Made by a program: the position numbers and the translations under genes. The notes beneath the pieces are model-generated. The model was not told where the DNA came from. It did not search any database and was given only the letters and a program-made list of their open reading frames with translations. Shown here piece after piece: positions 17,922-27,074 of a stretch of 64,000 nucleotides of DNA. This DNA comes from Halalkalibacter sp. APA_J-10(15) (GTDB lineage: Bacteria > Bacillota > Bacilli > Bacillales > Bacillaceae_D): NCBI RefSeq assembly GCF_023017105.1, contig NZ_JALKEV010000007.1, positions 62,001 through 126,000 on the forward strand, in the 5' to 3' direction. How positions within the stretch are numbered: position 1 is the first letter of the stretch; each line of letters begins with the position of its first letter.

Positions 17922-18591
17922 AGGCCTTCCGTCTCCTGTGCAGTTGGATGATGGAGGACGGGTGTTCTTTTTAGAAGGTTAGCATTGTGCGTGGTGAATG
18001 GGTTTTGATAAACGACAATAAATACGCGGGCAAAATAACCTAATTTATCAGATCTATATGGGCAGAATACCCATCGATAACTTCTGCGTCTTCTTGCTTC
18101 TACATGTAGCTTATGAGGAGTCGTATCCACCTTTGAGTCAAGCTCCTTCATCATTATGAGTCCGTTTTCTTCAATTCTTTAATAATGGAAGTTAGTATCA
18201 TCAAGCATCTATTAAACCTTTTTGCATAAGTAATGTAATTCGGACTATTTGCTTCCGTTTCTATTTGTACGTCACTTCTTTGTTTCGTTAATCTTACCAT
18301 ATCAAACAAAAAAGAGTGAAGCGATATGGAGTGCATGCAAGTTTGCAATGCTACATGGAAGCTTGGATAGCAGTAAATCGTTGTCTGTTAAAACGAGCTG
18401 ACATACGAAGCCTTGAGAATAGGAAGGGTTAGAGGAGAAGATTTAATTCCTGAGAATGAAATTTACTAGTAGACGGAGTTTTGGTGAGAATGGAGGAGAA
18501 TCCACTTCAAGAAAAGTATTACCTATTCTAGTCTCTCTAATGGACTGAAGAGGGATGTACGGAGACGGGGGGCAAAGGTCACGTGCTGTAT

Positions 18592-18775
18592 GCGGTTCCT
18601 CATTCCTCTATTTTCACTCTCATTCCCTTTTGTATGTCGTTACGGTTCCTCATTCCTCTATTTCGGCTGTTATGACTTTTTTTGTCTTATTTAAATCAAA
18701 TAGTGGAATGAGGATTACTTTTTCTTCTCAGGAAGCGGGGTTTCCTCGGTTTAGAGGAATAAGGATTCCCTTTGT
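18592..18775. repeat. Dispersed non-coding repeat element, copy 1
   Basis: About 185 bases. It contains a 50-base internal tandem: CGGTTCCTCATTCCTCTATT occurs at 18593 and again at 18643. Purine-rich partners downstream (AAATAGTGGAATGAGGATTA near 18698 and AGAGGAATAAGGATTCCC near 18753) are roughly complementary, so the RNA would fold into a long imperfect stem. A diverged copy is at 42114-42295. It may be a MITE-like or structured element; no coding capacity is seen. Confidence 0.55.
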
Positions 18776-18777
18776 TC

Positions 18778-19194
18778 TTAAAAAAACATCATCATAGCAC
18801 CTATAATCGTCAGGGCGATGACATGATAGCCAACAGCAATCAAATAAAGTAAGAACACGTTATTGCTTTTTTCGCCTAACCCAAATAGAAAATCCTTTGC
18901 ATATGCAAATGCGACAATCAATCCGATGGCTCCGCCGATTAAGGCGCCGTCTACTAATGTTTCAGCTTGAGATAGTTGGAGAATGATATAAAGTGTGACG
19001 TTCGATACGATTGTCGTAAGTAACAGCAGACCAATATTCATCTTCCCAATCTCAATGTTCAATAATTGTATCCAACGGTTTCCAAATAATAGTGGAGAAT
19101 AATAAAGCATACCGAGAGCCATGTACAAAATAACTCCAGTTAAGATGGCAAAAATCAATGCGATCCCTACTTTCTGTGCTAGTTTGAATAACAT
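18778..19194 (-). CDS. DUF1761-type small membrane protein
   Basis: A 138-residue protein with four hydrophobic segments (about 10-32, 52-74, 82-104, 114-137). The stretch ALGMLYYSPLLFGNRWIQL matches the 'G.lWYSPllFG..W' motif of DUF1761 membrane proteins. Function is unknown in this family. It lies 25 bases downstream of the pectinesterase stop on the same strand, yet nothing in the sequence ties it to pectin use. Its own ribosome site is weak. Confidence 0.65.
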   Translation of the reverse strand: MLFKLAQKVGIALIFAILTGVILYMALGMLYYSPLLFGNRWIQLLNIEIGKMNIGLLLLTTIVSNVTLYIILQLSQAETLVDGALIGGAIGLIVAFAYAKDFLFGLGEKSNNVFLLYLIAVGYHVIALTIIGAMMMFF

Positions 19195-19219
19195 TTATTA
19201 TACCATATGCCTATTTGGT

Positions 19220-20104
19220 TCATACTCCTTCTATTTCAAGACAAGAAAGTCGGTGTTCGATCTCTGCTAGGTTGCCCTCCTCTGTAGCCCATTGAACTCG
19301 TTTGCTAGAAAGGGCCCCTGGCCCCTCACTACAAGACTCGCCATATCGAGCGGTCTGTTCATTGCTTTCGTTACGCCAATTATCCCAACCTGTTTGTTTA
19401 ATATGTTCGTCCATCCAGCAGTTGATGAAAAGCGTATGAGCATAAGGTCGCCAAGGTCGCCCAAGATAGACAGAGTTAGGCTCAGCGTCTCCGGTTAATT
19501 TACAGTTCAGGAAGATGAAGCCGTATCGTTGATTAGCCGGTGTGGAGGCTGCGGTAATATAGCCTCTTCTTAGGCTATGAATCGTACATTGTTGGAAAAT
19601 AGCTTCTGCAGCTCCGAAAATAAAATCAATATCCCCTGCAATTGTGCAATTCTTAAAGGCATGTCGCCCTTTGCACGTATAAAGGGTATCTTGATAGCCC
19701 AAAAGTTGAAGGTTCTCGTAATAGCATTGGTCACCTGAGACAGAAAGAGCGAGCGCTTGCCCAACGTCCTCACCATGACCAGCAATATTTTGAATCGTCA
19801 AATTTTTTAATTGGGTTTGATCGGCAAGTATTTTCATCGTCGGTGTTTGAAACGTTCCAATTGGTTTTCCGTTTTCACCAAGCATGTTGGCATGATCGTC
19901 ATACGTAATCACCGTTTTTTCTTTATCTTCTCCCATGAGCGTGAGAGTAGGTTTGTTTTCTGGGATGAAGATACGTTCGTGATAATGACCGCTTTTGATT
20001 AGGATCGTTACAGGATCTAAAGGATGAACACGCACGGAATGAATGGCTTCTTGAATAGTGGAGAAATCACCACTGCCATCTTTTGCTACTGTGATTAGGG
20101 GCAT
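19220..20104 (-). CDS. Pectinesterase (carbohydrate esterase family 8), no signal peptide
   Basis: A 294-residue enzyme that should remove methyl esters from galacturonan. It begins MPLITVAKDGSGDFSTIQEAI, the usual start of the beta-helix, and shows the family motifs GQALALSV, LLGYQDTLYTCKGRHAFKNC, GDIDFIFGAAEAIF (catalytic Asp pair in QDT and DFIFG) and YLGRPWRPYAHTLF (Arg-Trp). The start at 20104 has AAGGAG eight bases upstream. A longer frame from 20242 adds a poorly supported N-terminus. With no signal peptide, it should act in the cytoplasm on imported methylated oligogalacturonides. It is divergent from the GH43 gene. Confidence 0.9.
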   Translation of the reverse strand: MPLITVAKDGSGDFSTIQEAIHSVRVHPLDPVTILIKSGHYHERIFIPENKPTLTLMGEDKEKTVITYDDHANMLGENGKPIGTFQTPTMKILADQTQLKNLTIQNIAGHGEDVGQALALSVSGDQCYYENLQLLGYQDTLYTCKGRHAFKNCTIAGDIDFIFGAAEAIFQQCTIHSLRRGYITAASTPANQRYGFIFLNCKLTGDAEPNSVYLGRPWRPYAHTLFINCWMDEHIKQTGWDNWRNESNEQTARYGESCSEGPGALSSKRVQWATEEGNLAEIEHRLSCLEIEGV

Positions 20105-20282
20105 AGATGTAGCTCCTTTCGTTACGATTATACGTTGAATTATACTTGTTTCTGTATAATCCTTAGCTTGGATGTTGGATAGGAAAGCTGATTTAGTAAG
20201 GGTTTTACAAGACATAAGACAATGATTATAGCTGTTATTCATTCATTTCAGTAGTCTATTTATAGAACACTTTGCAATATGA

Positions 20283-20296
20283 TGTAATCGCTTACA
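20283..20296. promoter_or_regulatory. cre site (CcpA)
   Basis: TGTAATCGCTTACA matches the cre consensus fully. It lies 44 bases before the GH43 start and between the divergent pectinesterase and GH43 genes, so it could mediate glucose repression of either or both. Confidence 0.75.
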
Positions 20297-20339
20297 ATTA
20301 AACTGTAAGCATATTATTTCAATCATAGGGGGAATTAGA

Positions 20340-21788
20340 ATGACAGTAAGTGGTGATCTCGGCAATGGGACATTTCGTAATCCGATATTAAGAGGTAATT
20401 ATGCTGATCCTTCTATTATACGGGTAGAGGAAGATTATTACATGGTACATACATCGTATAAATATGTACCAGGGCTTATTATTTGGCATTCAACGGACTT
20501 AATCAATTGGGAGGCGATTGGAACGGCTTTAGAGCATTTAAACGGAGATGTTTGGGCTCCTGAGTTGTTATATTATGAAGGTTTATTTTATATTTACTTT
20601 CCGGCTGATCGAACGAATTGGGTAACAACAGCAAAAGATCCGAAAGGGCCTTGGAGTAAACCAATTAACTTAGAAACATCTTACATTGATCCGGGTCATG
20701 TTGTTGGACCAGATAAGAAGCGTTATCTCCATTTGTCTGGAGGTAAAATGGTTCAGCTTGCAGATGACGGTTTATCGGTTGTAGGTGATATTCAACATGT
20801 GTATGAGCCGTGGCGTTATCCTGATGAATGGGAGGTTGAGGGATTTAGCCCTGAAGGACCGAAATTTACACATTATAATGGGTACTATTACTGTACAGTT
20901 GCAGTTGGTGGAACGGCAGGACCGCCAACCAGTCACATGGTCGCAGCCTCTCGTTCGAAAACACCTTGGGGGCCTTGGGAGCATTCTCCTTATAACCCTA
21001 TTCTTAAGACGAACTCAAAAGAGGAGCAATGGTGGTCACAAGGTCATGGAACGTTGATTGATACACCAAACGGGGAGTGGTGGATGGTGTTTCATGCGTA
21101 TGAGCATCATCTTCATACAATTGGTCGGCAAACGTTGTTATTACCGATAGAATGGACAAAGGATGGTTGGTTTAAAGTTCCTAATTCGATAAATGCCGAG
21201 CAGATCCTCCAAAAGCCAACAGGAAAAGCCGGTAAGCATGGATTTCCAACATCTGATTCATTTGATGGGAATGAATTAGGTCTTCATTGGCAGTGGTTTG
21301 GAGAACCGGATAAAGAGCGTTTCACATGTCAAAATGGAGAGCTTATGGTGAAAGGGAAGGATAAGGAAAAATCAACCTCATCACCGATTTTATATATGAC
21401 TGGAGATCGACAGTATGAGGCAGAGGTTTCTGTTAGAGTCGTAGGTGAGGCAGCTGCGCATTTTATTTTGTATTATGATCCAAATGCGTTGTTTGGCTTA
21501 GCTGCTACACAGGATGGGGTAAGACACTTTCGGACATTTAAAACGTATAGTCAAGAGCCTTATACAGGCGACACTATCCGCTTACGAATTCGTAACGTTG
21601 ACAATATCGTCTCGTTTTATTTTAAAGGGAAGGACGGGAAATGGCAGAAGTATGACAAAGTTATCGATTCCTCTGGCTTTCATCACAATACGTTCGGAGG
21701 GTTTTTGAGCTTGCGGATTGGGTTGGATGCAGTTGGTGATGGTGTAGTGTATTTTTCCGATTTTGTTTATCGGGAATTGGGTGTGTGA
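20340..21788 (+). CDS. Glycoside hydrolase family 43 with C-terminal beta-sandwich
   Basis: A 482-residue enzyme, an inverting GH43 five-bladed propeller of about 300 residues followed by a beta-sandwich (about 310-480; DSFDGNELGLHWQW ... GFLSLRIGLDAVGDGVVYFSDFVY). The catalytic base would be Asp23 (NYADPSIIR), the pKa modulator Asp117 (YIDPGHVVG) and the acid Glu172 (FSPEGPKFTHYNGYYY). No signal peptide is seen, so it should act on imported oligosaccharides. Members cleave arabinosides, xylosides or galactosides; the pectinesterase next door suggests pectin side chains. Start ATG 20340 follows AGGGGG. Control by CcpA is likely through the upstream cre. Confidence 0.92.
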   Translation: MTVSGDLGNGTFRNPILRGNYADPSIIRVEEDYYMVHTSYKYVPGLIIWHSTDLINWEAIGTALEHLNGDVWAPELLYYEGLFYIYFPADRTNWVTTAKDPKGPWSKPINLETSYIDPGHVVGPDKKRYLHLSGGKMVQLADDGLSVVGDIQHVYEPWRYPDEWEVEGFSPEGPKFTHYNGYYYCTVAVGGTAGPPTSHMVAASRSKTPWGPWEHSPYNPILKTNSKEEQWWSQGHGTLIDTPNGEWWMVFHAYEHHLHTIGRQTLLLPIEWTKDGWFKVPNSINAEQILQKPTGKAGKHGFPTSDSFDGNELGLHWQWFGEPDKERFTCQNGELMVKGKDKEKSTSSPILYMTGDRQYEAEVSVRVVGEAAAHFILYYDPNALFGLAATQDGVRHFRTFKTYSQEPYTGDTIRLRIRNVDNIVSFYFKGKDGKWQKYDKVIDSSGFHHNTFGGFLSLRIGLDAVGDGVVYFSDFVYRELGV

Positions 21789-21797
21789 ATTGTAAAT

Positions 21798-21845
21798 GAA
21801 AGAGAAAATGATTGAGAATTCTGTCATTTTCTCTTTCCTTTATTT
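21798..21845 (+). terminator. Rho-independent terminator after GH43
   Basis: GAAAGAGAAAATGA (21798-21811) pairs perfectly with TCATTTTCTCTTTC (21824-21837) and is followed by CTTTATTT. It isolates the GH43 gene from cas3. Confidence 0.8.
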
Positions 21846-21903
21846 ACATGTTTAATGATGTAAATTATACTAGTATTAACTATTAATATGAGGAGATTTG
21901 CCT

Positions 21904-24315
21904 ATGTATGTAGCTCATATTCGTGAAAAAGATCGAAAAATTCAAACGTTAAAAGAGCATTTGTGTAAAACACAGAAACTTGCTGAGCAATATGGTGAAA
22001 AAATAGGTTTAAAACATGTAGCTGGACTTGCTGGTTTGTTACATGACCTTGGTAAATATAGCGATGAATTTCAAGATTACATTCATAAAGCAGTATTTCA
22101 TCCTGACTTAGAAAATAAAAAAAGAGGACAAGTGGATCACTCTAGTGCAGGTGGAAGATTGCTCTTTCAAAAACTACATCAAAGGATGAATACACCTTAT
22201 GAAAAGCTACTATCTGAAATAGTAGCTAACGCAATTATATCTCATCACTCAAACCTCCAAGATTATGTATCCCCTGATATTGAATCACCATTTTTAAAAC
22301 GAGTCGAAGAGAAAGCACTCATAGAATATGAACAAGCTGTGGAGAGGTTTTTCCAAGATACAATTAACCAATCAGCTTTTGATAAGTATATTACTACTGC
22401 CGTTATGGAACTGAAACGGAAAACAGACTATAGTCCTACGCAAAGTTTCTTTTTGACTAAATTCATTTTTAGTTGTTTAATAGATGCCGACCGAACGAAT
22501 ACGAGACAATTTGAAGATGGAAAGGCCGGGGGACGGAACGATCATTCTATTCTATTCGACAAGTATTATGATCAATTAATAACAAAGCTTGATTATTTCC
22601 GCACAAAGCCAGAAGCGAATCATCCTATTAATCAATTACGCACTGAAATGTCAGAACAATGCGAATTATTTGCGAATAAACCCTCGGGGATATACTCGCT
22701 TTCCATTCCAACAGGCGGAGGGAAGACACTAGCAAGTTTAAGGTATGCATTGAAGCATGCTAAGCAATTTAATAAGCAACGTATTATTTATGTTGTACCA
22801 TTCACCACAATTATTGAACAAAATGCAAAAGAAATTCGAACGATTTTAGAAGAAGACGAGCATATTTTAGAGCACCATTCAAATGTTGTAGAAGACGATC
22901 CAACTGAACGTGAGTATGGGGACGAGCAAGAAGATGGCATGATAACGAAAAAGCAAAAGCTCAAATTAGCGCGTGATAATTGGGACAGTCCGATTATCTT
23001 TACGACAATGGTGCAATTTCTGAATGTATTTTATGCAAAAGGGAATCGCAATACAAGAAGGTTTCATAACGTAAGCCATTCTATTGTGATATTTGATGAA
23101 GTGCAAAAGGTTCCGACAAAATGCGTGTCCCTTTTCAATGAAGCCTTGAATTTTCTTAAAGTAGATGCAAATTGCAGTATTCTCCTTTGTACAGCGACAC
23201 AACCAACTCTTGAAAATGTGAAATACAGTTTATTAAAAAATCGTGATGGTGAGATCGTTGAAAATCTTCCAGAAGTAGCGAAAGCGTTTAAGAGAGTGGA
23301 GGTCATTGATCGTACAGAACAGCCGATGACCAATGATATGTTAGTAGAATGGATGGAAGAGAACGCCGGATTATGGGAAAGTACATTAGTCATTCTGAAC
23401 ACCAAACGTGTTGTAAAAGAGTTATACGAGAAGTTAAAGGGTGGACCATTACCTGTTTTTCATTTAAGTACATCGATGTGTGCAGCCCATCGGAAAGAAA
23501 AGCTAGAAGAGATCAGGAAGATGCTGAACGATAATACGCCATTTATTTGCGTAACCACTCAATTGATTGAGGCTGGTGTGGACGTAAGCTTCAAATGTGT
23601 CGTACGCTCACTTGCCGGTCTCGACTCGATTGCACAAGCGGCAGGAAGATGTAATCGCCATGGTGAGCATGAAGTGAAGAATGTTTATGTGATTGATCAT
23701 TCGGAGGAAAGTTTGTCGAAGTTAAAGGAGATAGAGGTTGGGAAGGGGATATCAAGTAACATTCTGGCTCGCTTTAACAAAAAGCCGGATAAGTATGAAG
23801 GGAATTTGCTTTTGCCAAAAGCAATGCATGAATACTTCTCTCAGTTTTACCGGAAGATGGATACGAGTCTCAGTTATTTTGTCTCTGAAGTAGAGAAAGA
23901 TATGACGAGGTTATTAATGTCGCTCGCTCAAGAAAATAGTTATGTATCTTATTATCAAAAGAAAAAAGGGACAAGGTTTCCACTTTTGTTAAATGGAAGT
24001 TACTTAACGGCAGCGAAGCATTTTCAAGTCATCGACCAAAATACAACGTCTGTCCTTGTCCCGTATAAAGAAGGAAGAGGGATCATTGCAAATTTAAACA
24101 GTGCAGAGCTAATAGATGATTTATCTAAAGAATTAAAAAAGGCTCAGCAATATTCTGTTAATTTGTATCCGAATGAATTGGAGCAATTGAAAAAAGAAAA
24201 TGCCATCGTCATGCACCTTGATGGCATGATGTATGAGTTAAAGGAAGGTTGGTACAGTGAAGAGTACGGTGTAGATTGGAGTGGTGAAGGCGGGATGAGT
24301 CATTTGTTTTACTAA
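21904..24315 (+). CDS. cas3: Cas3 HD nuclease-helicase (type I-C)
   Basis: An 803-residue effector that unwinds and degrades target DNA recruited by Cascade. The N-terminal HD nuclease domain is visible in LAGLLHDLGKYSDEFQDYIH (His47-Asp48) with HHS downstream; the SF2 helicase follows with Walker A PTGGGKT (about 268-274), DEVQ box (about 397-400), the SAT-like CTATQPT and motif VI QAAGRCNRHGE. The start ATG 21904 has AGGAG eight bases upstream; a TTG at 21898 is less likely. It is the first gene of a complete I-C locus, separated from cas5 by 164 bases that hold a hairpin. Confidence 0.97.
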   Translation: MYVAHIREKDRKIQTLKEHLCKTQKLAEQYGEKIGLKHVAGLAGLLHDLGKYSDEFQDYIHKAVFHPDLENKKRGQVDHSSAGGRLLFQKLHQRMNTPYEKLLSEIVANAIISHHSNLQDYVSPDIESPFLKRVEEKALIEYEQAVERFFQDTINQSAFDKYITTAVMELKRKTDYSPTQSFFLTKFIFSCLIDADRTNTRQFEDGKAGGRNDHSILFDKYYDQLITKLDYFRTKPEANHPINQLRTEMSEQCELFANKPSGIYSLSIPTGGGKTLASLRYALKHAKQFNKQRIIYVVPFTTIIEQNAKEIRTILEEDEHILEHHSNVVEDDPTEREYGDEQEDGMITKKQKLKLARDNWDSPIIFTTMVQFLNVFYAKGNRNTRRFHNVSHSIVIFDEVQKVPTKCVSLFNEALNFLKVDANCSILLCTATQPTLENVKYSLLKNRDGEIVENLPEVAKAFKRVEVIDRTEQPMTNDMLVEWMEENAGLWESTLVILNTKRVVKELYEKLKGGPLPVFHLSTSMCAAHRKEKLEEIRKMLNDNTPFICVTTQLIEAGVDVSFKCVVRSLAGLDSIAQAAGRCNRHGEHEVKNVYVIDHSEESLSKLKEIEVGKGISSNILARFNKKPDKYEGNLLLPKAMHEYFSQFYRKMDTSLSYFVSEVEKDMTRLLMSLAQENSYVSYYQKKKGTRFPLLLNGSYLTAAKHFQVIDQNTTSVLVPYKEGRGIIANLNSAELIDDLSKELKKAQQYSVNLYPNELEQLKKENAIVMHLDGMMYELKEGWYSEEYGVDWSGEGGMSHLFY

Positions 24316-24410
24316 TCTCGCCTTAACCCCCAGTAATCTCCATTTGTTATTATATATATCTTGAAAGAAATAGTAGATACCTTGAAAGAAATGCGCAAAT
24401 AGATTTGTCT

Positions 24411-24443
24411 TGCCTCTTAGTGATAAAAGTACTCTAAGAGGCA
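24411..24443 (+). terminator. Hairpin between cas3 and cas5
   Basis: TGCCTCTTAG (24411-24420) pairs perfectly with CTAAGAGGCA (24434-24443), loop 13 bases. No T-run follows. Just before it, CTTGAAAGAAAT is repeated (near 24360 and 24381). It may reduce read-through from cas3 into the Cascade genes or protect the downstream mRNA. Confidence 0.55.
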
Positions 24444-24479
24444 GATGGTTAATTTGATGAAGGAGGTGAATGACAAACT

Positions 24480-25190
24480 ATGAAAAATGAAATTCAATTT
24501 GAAGTATTTGGTGATTATGCTCTGTTTACAGATCCATTAACGAAAATTGGTGGGGAGAAGTTATCCTATAGCGTGCCTACTTACCAGGCTTTGAAAGGAA
24601 TAGTTGAATCGATTTATTGGAAGCCAACCATTCTCTTTGTAGTAGACGAGCTTCGAGTGATGAAGCCGATTCAGATGGAATCAAAAGGGATTAGGCCGAT
24701 TGAATATGGAGGAGGAAATACGCTTGCTAATTATACGTATTTAAAAGATGTCCATTATCAAGTAAAAGCTCACTTTGAATTTAATTATAACCGTCCTGAA
24801 ATGGAGTATGACCGAAATGAAGGAAAGCATTTTAACATCATGCAACGTTCATTAAATGCAGGAGGGCGTCGGGACATATTTCTAGGGGCAAGGGAATGCC
24901 AGGCGTACGTTGAACCGTGTGAATTTGGTCATGATAAAGGGTTCTATGATGGTCAAGGATCACACCATTTAGGTACGATGGTTCATGGCTTTAATTATCC
25001 GGATGAAACGGGTCGTGATCAATTTGAAGTGAGATTATGGTCAGCGGTTATGGAACAAGGGTATTTGAGATTTCCGAGACCGGAAGAGTGCACAATTGTC
25101 CGACCGATTAAAGAAATGAAGGCGAAGTCTTTTGATCAAGATCAAGTTCTATCTGTTGAGGAAATGATTCGTGAAATAGGTGGTGAGTAA
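24480..25190 (+). CDS. cas5c: Cas5 (Cas5d/Cas5c), crRNA-processing Cascade subunit
   Basis: A 236-residue RAMP protein. In type I-C systems, which lack Cas6, this protein cuts the precursor CRISPR RNA at the base of the repeat hairpin. The N-terminal [44 protein letters not shown] is typical of the I-C Cas5 family, as is [25 protein letters not shown] in the centre and [12 protein letters not shown]. The array repeat here has a seven-pair hairpin followed by exactly 11 bases, which fits the 11-base handle made by Cas5d. The next gene starts at the following base. Confidence 0.95.
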   Translation: MKNEIQFEVFGDYALFTDPLTKIGGEKLSYSVPTYQALKGIVESIYWKPTILFVVDELRVMKPIQMESKGIRPIEYGGGNTLANYTYLKDVHYQVKAHFEFNYNRPEMEYDRNEGKHFNIMQRSLNAGGRRDIFLGARECQAYVEPCEFGHDKGFYDGQGSHHLGTMVHGFNYPDETGRDQFEVRLWSAVMEQGYLRFPRPEECTIVRPIKEMKAKSFDQDQVLSVEEMIREIGGE

Positions 25191-27074
25191 GTGAGTTGGT
25201 TATACCAATTATATCAAACATATGAAAGGAATTTGGATCAAGTTGGTGTAGTGGCTAAGAAACAAGGCGATCGAGAGTATGCACTATTACCGATTTCTCA
25301 TACGACGCAAAATGCCCATGTTGAAGTTGTGATCGATGAGGATGGTGATTTTCTTGAGGCGAAGGTTCTAAACAAAGAAAGTACGCTCATTCCTTGTACA
25401 GAAGAAGCTTCTAGTCGATCGGGCTCTAAAATAGCCCCGTATCCTTTGCACGATAAACTTAGTTATGTTGCAGGAGACTTTGTGAAGTATGGTGGGAAAA
25501 TCAAAAATCAAGACCAAGTTCCATTTGATACGTATATTCAAAACTTGGAAGAATGGGCACATTCACCTTACACGAATGAGAAGTTGACGTGTATGTATAA
25601 CTATTTAAAGAAAGGGACACTGATTGAAGATTTAGTTGAAAAGCATGTACTAGTCGTGGATGAACATCAGAAGTTAATTGAAAGGTGGAATAAGAAGCAT
25701 GAAGACAAAACAGGAGAAAAGCCAGCCATCTTTTCTAGTGGTGCAACAGATCAATTTAGTGTATTTATAAGATTTACGGTTTATCATCCAGAATCAGAGG
25801 ATGACGTTTGGAAGGATAAAGAAATGTATGATTCCTTTATTGCCTTTTATAATGAAAAGCTTGGTGAGGAGGATGTATGCTTCGTCACAGGTGAACGGCT
25901 TCCGAGTACGGAACGTCATGCTAACAAGATACGACATGCTGCTGATAAGGCGAAATTAATCTCAGCAAATGATAATACTGGCTTTACCTTTAGAGGAAGG
26001 TTCAAAACAAGCAATGAAGCAGTAGGCATTAGTTATGAAGTGTCGCAAAAAGCTCATAATGCATTAAAGTGGCTTATTCATCGACAAGGGAAAGTGATTG
26101 ATAATAGAGTGTTTCTTGTCTGGAGTCATGATAATGAAGTCATTCCTGGACCTGAAGAAGACGCAATGGATATTATGTGGCATAGCAATCGAGAAATTGA
26201 GAGAGAGTCAGATACAGGTCAGATTTTTGCTGGTGAAGTGAAGAAAGCCATTGATGGTTATCGTCATGATCTCACATATGAACCTGATGTGAATATTCTC
26301 GTGCTTGATTCAGCGACAACAGGTAGGATGGCTGTTTTGTATTACCGTAATATGAATAAGGGACTTTATTTAGACCGATTAGCAAACTGGCACACTACCT
26401 GTGCATGGGAGCATCGCTATCGCGAGGATGAGGAAGGGTTTGTTGTGTTTTATGGCGCTCCTGCTACAAGAGATCTAGCATTTGCCGCGTATGGTCCTAG
26501 AGCTAGTGATAAAGTAGTTAAAGGATTAATGGAACGCATGATTCCGTGCATAGTCGATCAACGCTCTGTACCAAGAGATATTGTACGAAGTGCGTTTCTG
26601 CGGGCTTCGAACCCAGTTTCTATGGAACGCTGGGAATGGGAAAAAACATTGACTATTACATGTGCATTAATTCGTAAAATGTTTATGGGGATGAAGGAGG
26701 AATGGAATGTGCCATTGAATACAGCTTCAAGAGACCGTAGCTATTTATTTGGAAGATTGCTTGCAGTGGCCGATGTGTTAGAACGTGGGGCTTTAGGTAA
26801 GGAAGAAATAAGAGCAACAAATGCAATACGTTATATGAATTCTTTTTCAAAGAATCCAGGGCGTACGTGGAAAACAATTCAAGAAAGCTTGCAGCCCTAT
26901 CAAGCGAAGTTAGGTACAAAGGCTACTTACTTATCAAAAATCATTGATGAGATTAGTGATCAGTTTGACATTGAGGATTTTAACAATACACCGTTAACCG
27001 AGAAGTATTTATTAGGATTTTATAGTCAACGTCGTGAATTGTATAAGAAAAAAGAGGAGGAAACAACCGAATGA
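25191..27074 (+). CDS. cas8c: Cas8c (Csd1), Cascade large subunit
   Basis: A 627-residue type I-C large subunit (Csd1 family), which recognises the PAM and supports R-loop formation. Start is GTG at 25191, directly after the cas5 stop. The sequence begins MSWLYQLYQTYERNLDQVG and contains HTTQNAHVEVVIDEDGDF, CFVTGERLPSTERHANKIRHAADKAKLISANDNTGFTFRGRF and SQKAHNALKWLIHRQG, all typical of Csd1. The end overlaps cas7 by four bases (ATGA). The length is close to the family norm, so the gene appears intact. Confidence 0.95.
   Translation: MSWLYQLYQTYERNLDQVGVVAKKQGDREYALLPISHTTQNAHVEVVIDEDGDFLEAKVLNKESTLIPCTEEASSRSGSKIAPYPLHDKLSYVAGDFVKYGGKIKNQDQVPFDTYIQNLEEWAHSPYTNEKLTCMYNYLKKGTLIEDLVEKHVLVVDEHQKLIERWNKKHEDKTGEKPAIFSSGATDQFSVFIRFTVYHPESEDDVWKDKEMYDSFIAFYNEKLGEEDVCFVTGERLPSTERHANKIRHAADKAKLISANDNTGFTFRGRFKTSNEAVGISYEVSQKAHNALKWLIHRQGKVIDNRVFLVWSHDNEVIPGPEEDAMDIMWHSNREIERESDTGQIFAGEVKKAIDGYRHDLTYEPDVNILVLDSATTGRMAVLYYRNMNKGLYLDRLANWHTTCAWEHRYREDEEGFVVFYGAPATRDLAFAAYGPRASDKVVKGLMERMIPCIVDQRSVPRDIVRSAFLRASNPVSMERWEWEKTLTITCALIRKMFMGMKEEWNVPLNTASRDRSYLFGRLLAVADVLERGALGKEEIRATNAIRYMNSFSKNPGRTWKTIQESLQPYQAKLGTKATYLSKIIDEISDQFDIEDFNNTPLTEKYLLGFYSQRRELYKKKEEETTE

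Larger units (their letters stand above)
17580..18777. other. Gene-poor 1.2 kb region with repeats and hairpins
   Basis: I recognise no protein here. Contents seen: an AT-rich promoter zone for the antiporter; two hairpins with the CTGAAAAAG theme (17764-17793 and 17903-17921); an inverted repeat CAGCAATGG (near 17802) with CCATTGCTG; and a repeat element at 18592-18775 that recurs at 42114-42295. Two adjacent minus-strand frames (18348-18154, 64 residues; 18154-17918, 78 residues) abut end to start, have no family I know, and could be remnants of one broken gene; I do not call them genes. Confidence 0.5.

Noticed and set aside
18360-18600. Possible group II intron or retroelement remnant
   Set aside because: Some purine-rich stretches recalled an intron tail, but no domain V-type hairpin and no reverse transcriptase residues could be found.
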